Shown piece by piece: positions 53,999 through 64,000 of a stretch of 64,000 bases of DNA. The notes beneath the pieces were generated by a model that was not told the DNA's origin, made no database searches, and worked only from the letters and a program-made list of their open reading frames with translations. The stretch's first letter is position 1, and each line of letters begins with the position of its first letter. The stretch covers positions 1 through 64,000 of the forward strand of contig NW_026515506.1 in the NCBI RefSeq assembly GCF_014898815.1, in the 5' to 3' direction. Made by a program: the position numbers and the translations under genes. Source of the stretch: Panonychus citri. Its lineage: Eukaryota > Arthropoda > Arachnida > Trombidiformes > Tetranychidae.

Positions 53999-54847
53999 AT
54001 AACAATTTAAACCAATAACATATTCACCCGTAAGGTAAACTGACACTAATTTAGAAAAGAGAGAGAAAGAGAAAGAAAAAAAAGTTGAGCTATTAAATTA
54101 AATTAAAATTTTGATTCTAATTAATTCATTATACTTATTATTATGTTTTCTTCATGATTAGTAGCTAAATAGTAGCAACAGAATTAAACATCAAAGGGAC
54201 AATTAACGATCAAGTCAAATGCCTAAACCATTGATTTTATTGGAAAAGATGAAGAATCAAAAACTTCATCATTAATTAATTGGCGAAGAGAAGAGAAAAA
54301 CTTTAAAACTAATCATTAATTAATAATCAAGAACCTTTTAAAACTATCAACAATAATGGTAGAGCCTGTTAACTAGTAGTTTAGAAAGTTTGACAACAAC
54401 AACAAAGACAATTAATTACGATTAAAAGTATATATACAATTAATCAATCAATTGAAATCGATGGTTACACTGAGAAAATCAAAATTGGAAACAAGAAGAA
54501 AAACTTTTCAAACTAATATTCTCGTTATTTTGTGTAAGTGTAGAAAAAATTTTCTCAAACTGAAAACTTGGTGAAAGGTAGAAAGGTTGAAAATTAGTTG
54601 ATTAACTAATTACAATTTCAAAATCAGATTAAAGTAATCATGTGGGGGGTAAAAGAATAAAGTTCATGATAAATTCATGATTCTAACCATGTAATCAGGT
54701 TGATTCATGGAAAATTCAAACAATCAGGTAATAAATAAGGTAAATAAACAGTGGAAACAAAATGTTTGCAATGGAAAACAAAATATAAGTAAAAGATGAT
54801 TGAAAATCGCCTAAAGGCTGATACCATCCACTGTTTGATGAATTGAG
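53999..54847 (+). repeat. Direct repeat X, right copy
   Basis: Same sequence and orientation as 38021-38848, 21 bases longer. It ends with the same TTTGATGAATTGAG and then runs into ACAAGATGG host DNA, while the left copy runs into the Polinton. Confidence 0.9.
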
Positions 54848-57800
54848 ACAAGATGGTTCACTCAATTAACAGTCTTCCAAGATACTACATACATAAACTA
54901 GTTGATTGGATTTCAAGGTATATATACATAAGAATATGATGATTCTTATCTTCATCTTTATCTTCATCTTCAAACCTTAGGGTTTAAACTGCATCACCAT
55001 CCAAGCCTCATTATCATCACTAATCTTCATATCAGAGTAGCATTAATAGTCAACGTCCCAGTTATTGTTTATCGAGTCAATTATTTACTGTCTATTTTTT
55101 TTCTACTTATTAACAAACATTTCAACCTTTTAATTAGCATCCAAAAGTGAGATAATGATGTAGGTAAATTGTATTAATAATAAGAAGATGAAAAGTATAA
55201 AGAAACAACGAGAAACTTTCAGTGAAAATTTACTTTTATCAGTAAGAAAATAAAAAAGTGCTGGAAAACTGGATTTTGGGATTAACCATGAGGCCAACAT
55301 TTGGACAACGATAACGACCAATGATATGTAATCAATTTTAACAGGTTCCCTGGTAATATAATACATGATGTGTAGATTATCATTATTATTACATTTGATT
55401 AAATCATTTTCTTTTGCTTATCCAATCATACTCTGTGATCAGGGGATCAACTTTAATTTTCTTGTCATAATTAGTAGATTCATGGTATCGGTATAGTTGC
55501 TGGGTTTATTTGATGCTTGTTTTCATGGAGAAAGTGAGAGAGAGAGAGGGAAAAGTTATTAGAATCTGATCATTTAGTTGTTACTTTCTATCTCGCAATT
55601 TTCTTTGTCATCCTCATCAGTGGACTTTCTTGCTGTCAATACGGTTTCATTTTTCTCACCTCAAATATTATCATGGATTCTCATTTGTAGCTAACACAAA
55701 GTGTTCAATATCTGTTGTATCCCATTAGAAAGGTTCATCTCGATTGATGTTTGCGAACTCATTGATTAGTCTTTGGGATATAAGACATTAAATATAATTG
55801 GTTTTCGTGTTATAACCTGGTAATCGATTACAGAATGTATAACAATACGGAATCATTGTTGGGTTACAAAGGAGAAAAAGGATCATTTTACTTTTTCAAT
55901 ATTAAGATGATGATAATGATGAAAAAAAGCTCTTGGTTCTAATATTTTCTTCCTTTAGGTTAGTAATGATACGTTTATACATTGTACCTGCTGATAGATT
56001 AGTCTCAATAGCTAATCCAATTGTTCCCCTCAATATTAAGCTAATAGCAATCTGGTTTTTTCTTTCTTCTACTTTTCGATTTTTTCTTCTAATAGATTTA
56101 ATTCCAAAAAGGGACTGGAAATCATCACCCTGGGTGCATGTTGATTGCAATTAAAATTATCGCTTTTTTCTTGTAACCATTGGACATTTATCAAATTTAC
56201 CTTCGTTCATTTGTATTACTAAATCATAAGGTTGGAAGTTAGTGAAAGTTAATCATTCATTTTGGAAACTATGGCTTTACGATCATTGATCATTCGTCCA
56301 GAGGAAAACTTGATCAGGACAGAATTAAAGTTTTTCTATTAGAATCAATTCAATTCTGTCATTCAAAGTGATTAACTGAAAATCTCACTAATTAAACTTG
56401 AATCTAATCAAAATGAAACAACTTTAAGTTTTTTTTCTCTCTTCTTACTCATTAATTTATCTCTCATCTTATGTAATCTTCAATCTCCCTTCTCTATGTC
56501 AACATCTTGCCTGCAAAGACTGATGGTGATGATGATGATGATGAGAAAAAGTTGTTTCCACCATTAACAAGAATCAAGTCTTTTCCTTTTCAATTGATCC
56601 AGTAATTTATCTCAATGGTTAATACACATAAAAGTAACAAGTAATTGCAATTTGGTTACATTGAAATTGAGAGAGAGAGAGAGAGAAAAAACTTTCTCAG
56701 TTTCGTATTAATTTTCAATCTAAATTGAAGTGATGAGAAGTGGTAACCAAATGATGATAATCAACAATTAACAACAACTCTCAACCTTAATCATTCAAAC
56801 ATAAAGATACACACACACACACTTTCTCAATCCTCATCACTAGAGATGCTCACAAACAATATTATTTACAATTAGTTCAATTGAAAGATTGGTGAAAAAT
56901 TTTCTAAATCTCAAAGTGAATGGTAATCAACATCATGGGAAAAACATATTATTAACTTGATTGCAATTAAATTTCAATAAACACGCAATCATTTATAATA
57001 TGTTACCAATTTTTTTCCCAAAAAAAATTCAAACCTGATCAACTATCAAATGATTAACCATTTAAATCTCAGAGCAAACTTGCTTTTTATTATTAAATTG
57101 ATTCTCTGATTCTGTCTTGATTTAACGAAGCAAAAATATTATCAACCCAAGTGTAAACTGTAAACATGATTTCATTTGGATACATTATTAATATATCATT
57201 AATCAGAGAGTTAATTTCTCAAGATTTTTAATCATGAATGAGTCAACAACAAATTGTTTTGATTAAGATCAACGATATTAAACCATTTCAACATATTCAC
57301 CATAATCTGAGACTGAGAGAAAGAGAGAGAGAGAATTGCAAATTTAAATTATTCAAATTTTAATGATTTAGATTTCCCTTCATACCATTTCATGGTATCT
57401 TCATTTTCCTCCTTCTCATCATCCTCATCATCTTGCTATTTCCTGTTACTCTCGACGGAATTGAATTCTGAATCTTGAGATAAATATTATTGTCATCATT
57501 ATATTTTATCAATTCTGTTTTGTGTCACTCGCTTTGGTGACTTATATATTGTTGAGATGAATATTTTTACTTTTTGGATGGAATGAAAATTTGAAATTCA
57601 TTTTAATATATTAATAATTTCTGTGATAATATAATAATATTATTAATGATTACCCTGATTCTTGATTTAGTTTCAAATTTTGTTTTTTTGATTGACTCGT
57701 GAAAACTATTCCTGTGAGTTTATCGCTTTATATTATAATATATTTAACCTACTCAAGTATCAGCATGATAGAAAATTATTGCTTACATTTTGTTTTCTCT

Positions 57801-58142
57801 CAATTTGTTTGCAAATGGCTGAATATCCATGGGTGAATATCATCATTATCAGAATTTGTTTGTCTTCCATGTAAATTGTTTTCTCATTTTCTCATGTTTT
57901 CTGCATTCACTAGTACGAAAATGGGTTAAATTTGGAATGAGAAGAAAAAAGTTGGTTGATCATTATCATGAGGAGATAAAAAAGGCTAAAAGAAAGACTG
58001 AGAAACTGATTATTTCCCATTCGCAACAATAAATTCTGATAACATTTGTTTCCAGTGGAATATTAAAATTCTGAGTTCCTGAATTTTACTCTTTCCATTT
58101 CTCATCTACTTTTTTCTGGAATCCATCGAATGAGAAAATGTG

Positions 58143-58144
<2 letters not shown>

Positions 58145-58176
<32 letters not shown>
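58145..58176. repeat. (TC)16 microsatellite
   Basis: Perfect TC run. Confidence 0.95.
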
Positions 58177-58178
<2 letters not shown>

Positions 58179-60426
58179 ACACATAATATATATATTATAA
58201 TACTCGATAATAGTTCAACCTGTAATTGTGAATTATAATAATAAAAATCTTCCATAGTTGAATACAGAATGAGAAGTGAGTTTGAAACAGAATTTCATTC
58301 AGGAAACAAGATCAAAGATGCAAAAGGTAAAAGTTGAATGGATGAGGTAACATAGAAACTGTTACAATAGTTGTTACCATGTTAAATATTTCCAAAAAAG
58401 TTGAGATGAAAATTTAAAAATGAAAAAGTGAATATAAAAAAATCAGATCAGGTTCTGCTTGGTTGACATCCACAAATCAGTCTATCATATATATCACCCT
58501 GAAACCCTCTTCAACTCATAGTATTACATTAAAGTCAATCTGAATCCTCGAACAGAGTACTCAGTATTAAAATAATGAACATCGGCGAGAAAAAAAATAA
58601 AAGATTGAATATTTGATTAGATTTGCATGAATTTTTACTGGTGCTAAAAATAGTATCAAATATTTAAATGGAGATTGGAAATTTTCACTCTGAACACTTC
58701 GGTAACTCGACAATTCTGACAAAATTTCTGTCTAAATTGGACAACTGAAAAAGACTTTATAATCACCATAATGGTGAAAAATTTAATTTCATCCGAATAA
58801 AAGTATTAATATTAGCTGAAGAATTTGAAATTCTCGGACAGTCCCTTATAACTACTGAATAGTAAACGATAAAACTGAAATAGTTTCGCAATGGGAAATT
58901 GTTCAACAAACTACCTGAGTTAATAATTATCCATTCCAATTGATTAATTGGCATGATTTACCATGACTTTGATTATCTCACGATCCACTGAAACATACAC
59001 AATTAAAACATTAGTGTCATTAAATTGGACAATTAGGTTACTTTTTGATGGCCAATTATAATGTAATATTAATGTTATCGGTAATAAAATCACTGAAAAC
59101 GTATTCACATGCATGAGCAATGAACATTTCTCATAAAGTTCAATGTGATAGGATTCACAATTTGATGTTTCGATTTAAGTTGATCAATTTACTCTATCGT
59201 ATACTAATTGTTAATCAATAATCTAACCTATGGTTATAACTTGTTCAGAAAGTTTCACCATCAAAGTAATTGGACTGTTACACCAAGGAACCATGTATCA
59301 TGTTCAGAATCATCAACAAGACACATTATCAAAAATATCAAAGTAAATAAACGTAACGGTTTCTAATGATGAGAAAATCTTATTAAACTGTTGATGAATT
59401 ACAATAAGATCATTAGGCAATTGTAATTAACCAAGAAACAATTAGCATGAAGCTTCAAGTCAATTGCAACAGAGTTAAGTAATTAAAGTAACATCTTAAT
59501 TATGTAATGGCTCAGGAAAATCAATCGTAAACTCATATTATAACAATTAAGCTCCACACTAATTGTATGATCAATTTTAGCGAAGCGATTGAAAAAAAGC
59601 AATGCAAATGTATAAATAAAAACTAATCAAGTAAACAGTTTGAGCTTGTATTTAGTTGATTGTTGATAAATTGTTCATCTATGAGCCAAGTAGGATACTC
59701 TTTATGAAGATTAACAATTTCAATTGTGCTCATGAAGATGAAAAATTGATTAATCTATTTTTGATCAGATTCTCAAAGTGAATGGTAAATTTCAGAATAA
59801 TCCAATCTGAGAGGTTAATACAAAAAAGCAGCAATCATGCAATAAATTATTGAACACCCTGCAACCCATGGTGAGCTTTCAATAGTCTAATCCAATAATC
59901 ATTATTATTTGAAGAGAAATTATTTAATTTGATTCAATTGAAATACTACCAACATCATTTAAGGTTATTTATTTATATGGTTTTCTTTCATGATAAGTGT
60001 ACTTCTAACGCGTGTCACTCTTTGCACGTGTTTGATCAATATTAATTTTGAGATTTTTTTCTTAATGAAAAAATTGTTGAGAATTTTCTGTGTAGTTTCT
60101 AAGAGTAGAAAGTTTAATTTAGTAAATTTCTCATTCAGATTTTATTCTGTCAGTTATTACAATTAGTTGTGTGTGTGTGTGTGTCTGTCTGTCTGTTGGC
60201 CGGTCAGAATTTATTTTAAATTGCAATGAGATAATTGACCAATTCACTTGATTATTATCACTATTATCATTTGGATTATCCCTCTGTTTACAAATCACAA
60301 TCTAAAACTTGAATTGATTGCATCTCTCTCATAATGACGGTGGTAATAATGTATCCATACATAAAAGTATCAATTGATACTTATTACATCGTTTTCTGAG
60401 AGATGATGAAAGTGTGTTTGAGAGAG

Positions 60427-60429
<3 letters not shown>

Positions 60430-60469
<40 letters not shown>
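60430..60469. repeat. (AG)20 microsatellite
   Basis: Perfect AG run, preceded by an interrupted GAGA stretch. Confidence 0.95.
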
Positions 60470-60472
<3 letters not shown>

Positions 60473-63167
60473 GGAGGTAGAAAGGGCGAGGGAGATTAAC
60501 GATAATGATGATGATGATTGAAGAAAACCAAAATAGATAAAGATTGCCAGGGTTATCATTTAGACTGTCGTATCATCATCATCATTGAATGTGTTTGCAT
60601 CATTGATGACCAGCACGTTGCTGGGTAAGGTAATATATACAAACCCCTATGGATGGTCAGCATAATGGTCACTTGTTTGGTCAGCTAGAATTATTTTGTT
60701 TGCCCTTTGACGATTAGATTTGTTTCAATGATCAAAGAATGACAATTATACTGTAATTTTATTTATTTATCTATTGACAAAGATGTTGAAGGGAAGAGGA
60801 AGAAGAAGAAGAAGATAAAATAAAGTGAAAAAAGAGATGTTGATAATGATACTTGATAAGATGATGATCATGATGATTTCTTATCATGGGGAAAATGATA
60901 AAAGAAAAGCGGTTTACCATTAACCCGTGTAAATGGAGAGATGATGATAATAAAGATTAGAGACACGCTTCAACAATCAATCCTCTCCATCCTTTATCTC
61001 CATCACCATCACCATCATCATCATCATCATCATTTCCATCTTCATCTTCATCTTCTTGCATCTTCTTAGCCATTCTATTAATCTTTCCCTCTTTTCCTTT
61101 CTCAAAAACAATCATCATGTGAATCATTTTTGTCTCCATTTGATCTTCAATCTTATTCATCTTCCATTAATTTCCTTTTCTCTAGCAACAGTGAGAAATC
61201 ATCAAGATGATAATAATAATACTGAAGATGATGATGATGACTGAGAGACTGATGAGGATAAAGATTTTGGTGGTTTCTTCAGTGGCTGATATCAAGCTAC
61301 TCACCTTTCATAGTACATGATCATCCATGCATCACTTTCTTACTACTCACAAGGGAGTCAATTTTTGCGAGTAAATAATCGGAATAAAATAGAAAACATA
61401 GAAAGGGAGAGAGAGAGAGAAAGAGAATTCGAAAGATGAAGATAAAGATGAAGAGTGGAAACAGAAGTAGATTAAACTAGGGAAAATTTTTGGCAGGAAC
61501 CATGAAAAATGCGTTACGCACAACTAGTTGATATTACAGACTTTCCTTGTCCTTTTCCTCCTCCATCATAATAAACCCATGGTACAACCATCACAATTAC
61601 TATCATAATATACTGTGTATATAATGAACATTATCATCATGAAGACCACTCATCCACACACAATCGCCTACCACATCTAAATCACGTGACTCATACTCTT
61701 ATTTTCATCATCATCATCAACAGCGTAATCATCTGTTATTATGAATATGTTGCAAATATCATTGAAAACTTGACTACTAATGTTTTCGCTATGAACTTTT
61801 TTGTTTCAGTTTGTGTGATTTGCCGAAATAAATCAATGAATCTCAATCAAACATATAATAAAAATCACGATACAAATACAATTCATGTATATTATCATGT
61901 ACGATATTCATGTTACTGAGTAATAATATGAAAAAGATGAGAAAATAAATTACATTCTCCGAGTTCATAACTCTACTGATTCAGATTTAATTTTGATTCA
62001 TTTTCATCTAGAAATCAACTCAAACCGTTTGCTTGTTAAGTTTGGATACTTTTCCAGACCAATTCTTTACTGTTCATGGTAAGGAAAATATCACGAATGT
62101 AACAATTAATTGTGAGTCACTGATTGAGAACAGAAAATTTAATTATTTCCAATTCATCTGATTATCTGAATTCTGATTTATCTTTGATTCTCTGGATTTC
62201 AGGGGAAGCGGAAATTTTCACAACATTCACTTTGAACGTTCAACATTTTCTATTGATAATTGTTTCCTGTTTTAAATTATCAATGTGATTATTATTATTA
62301 TGATTTTTGTTTTTTTTTCTTACTTCTTGTAGTACAACTTTAATTTAGTTCATTGCAATTTTGATAAACTATACCAACATGGTTCTTGTTTTCCTGCACC
62401 CATGTTGATAATGAAATCGGAAACGGAAATGCTTAGTCAGACATAGAAGGAGATAAAAATTGAAATAGAACAATTTTGTCTCTCAAAAAAAGTAATCTTT
62501 ACATTATTCAATGAGAACACTGGTAAAAATAATAAATGCTAAGATGGATGATGATGATGTTGCATTAATAATACTAATTCCCTCTCCATTAGTGAAAATC
62601 CCTCAACACTCAGATCGGATGAGAATAATATAAATCCGATTTAGATATTGAATAGAAAATGAATTTTTAAAATGAGCAAAAACTCAAGGCAAGGATCAAA
62701 TATATTTGTCTTTAAATAGTGAAAACAGTACAGAGAAGATGAAGATGATGGTGATGATGTAAAATTGACCTGCAAATTGTAAAGATAAACTCATTTCCTC
62801 ATCATCAAATCCATTATGATTATCAGAGGGTAAATATTATCATGCTGATGATAATATTTATGCAGAAATCATAGTCTATCTTGTAAAGTGTAATTTCATT
62901 CAAAATTCAAAAATGATCGACAACATTTTGGCTTACTACTTTTATATTTTACTTCTTTAAGACCACAAGATGATGTCGATAATAATGATGATGCCCAGAA
63001 TTTATGAATCAAAGTTATTGAATGGGAAGTAAGTTATTATCATTTTCTTACTGGCAAAATATCAACTTCCCTTGAGCCAAGTTAACATGAAAATGTCATA
63101 TTCATTTCAGAAGATAGGGAGCAAAAAAAGTTCGAAACTTTTGTCTTTATGATAGTAATCATTTTTT

Positions 63168-63170
<3 letters not shown>

Positions 63171-63211
<41 letters not shown>
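63171..63211. repeat. (TC)20 microsatellite
   Basis: Perfect TC run. The 121-codon ORF starting just before it is not supported. Confidence 0.95.
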
Positions 63212-63216
<5 letters not shown>

Positions 63217-64000
63217 ATTTGAACTTTTTTATCTCCATCTTTTGATAATATTTATCGTGAGTCATTCACATGATAGAACCACCTCTAGTGTAGACACAAT
63301 ATCAGTATTGAAGGGAGTGGGAAAATCTGTCAGGGTGGAAATCTCTGAATATAACAGAGCCTTAGACATTGAACATTTCTGTTTTCTCAATGATATGAAT
63401 TTACAGTTACAATTGAACCCATATGCATTCATTAATATAAATACTTTTACCCTGAGGGGTTTTGGTGGGGAAAATTTCTTTTTTTCTCATTTCAATTTAT
63501 CATCATCATCATGATTATTGTTGATGCAACAAATTAAATACATTCATAATATTAATATGATAAGTATAATAATAATAATACAATGTTGATCTTGATGACA
63601 CATGTACTTTTTTTAATCATGAAAATAATTGACTCAGTATATTTTTTTTATGTATCTGATTAATCAATTGGCTTAATTGAATTTGATTTCTGTTGATTGT
63701 GATAAACATTAACAGTGTAAACTTTTTTTAACACTCATGAATGAGATTCAAGCAAATGGGATGATGATGGTAAGAGATATTGTTAGAGTAAAGATGGGGA
63801 TGAAATTAATCATCTCACCTTTCCCAATGAGTAACTTTACTCCTTTTGTTTGTTACTCTTGATTATCATAGGCTCAGGTTTAGAGATGCTAATCTGATTA
63901 ACAGCTAATTGTGTATTAGACTCAATTAATTAGTTATTGAATGAAAAGGTTTCAATGAAGGTTAGATTATCAAGCAATTCAGAAGAGAGAGAGAGTGGGT

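Larger units (their letters stand above)
54848..64000. other. AT-rich host DNA, no gene recognised
   Basis: TC/GA runs at 58145-58176, 60430-60469 and 63171-63211, (TG)n at 60170-60183, ATC/GAT clusters (for example 61011-61034), and plain AT-rich sequence. ORFs here are short and either repeat-driven or of random composition. No transposon ends were found. Confidence 0.55.

Noticed and set aside
38843..53999. Search for a 6-bp target duplication at the Polinton ends
   Set aside because: ATTGAG on the left and ACTTTA on the right do not match; not reported as a duplication.
54848..64000. Several 60-120 codon ORFs (for example 57829-58032, 61686-61919, 63149-63514)
   Set aside because: No domains, no splice context, composition like the surrounding AT-rich or repeat DNA.

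Overview
The window looks like AT-rich nuclear DNA of an invertebrate animal, most likely an arthropod. The reasons are dense (TC)n/(GA)n and (ATC)n/(GAT)n microsatellites, long stretches without coding capacity, a metazoan-type set of transposons, and Inr/TATA promoters of arthropod style. I could not name the species, and I found no convincing host gene. All substantial coding capacity belongs to mobile elements.

Layout. (1) About 1-8280: a decayed Ty3/gypsy element of the envelope-carrying (errantivirus-like) kind. It has gag, protease, an RT-deleted pol (RNase H and integrase), env, and an extra zinc-knuckle ORF downstream of env. Through it run at least 11 copies of a short motif with an invariant GGTG(A/C)T core; nine are flanked by 3-6 bp stems whose base pairs vary from copy to copy. 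(2) 8481-9042 and 14868-16113: two related inverted-repeat elements, the second split by a solo LTR with a 5-bp target duplication. (3) 9043-36587 and 54848-64000: apparently non-coding host DNA rich in microsatellites. (4) 36596-37758: a complete, young-looking Merlin (IS1016-like) DNA transposon with 81-bp terminal inverted repeats, an 8-bp target duplication and an intact DDE transposase. (5) 38849-53993: a 15.1-kb Maverick/Polinton with 68-bp terminal inverted repeats. It is flanked by two direct copies (828 and 849 bp) of the same host segment.

The Polinton carries the expected virion and replication set: packaging ATPase, integrase with chromodomain, probable minor and major capsid proteins, adenain-like protease, small basic proteins and a protein-primed family-B DNA polymerase. 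It also carries less expected parts: a TATA-binding-protein-like gene at its left end, two TATA boxes that overlap the stop codons of the preceding genes, E2F-like sites at both ends, and a spliced coiled-coil gene next to a 51-bp tandem array with TTAATTG every 10 bp. The polymerase is read leftward, and the protease-side genes converge on it.

Several Polinton genes (TBP-like, ATPase, major capsid, polymerase N-terminus) are broken by single-base shifts. The two flanking direct repeats differ mainly by small indels. Both facts fit either decay or uncorrected sequencing indels, and the second possibility must be settled before these genes are called dead.
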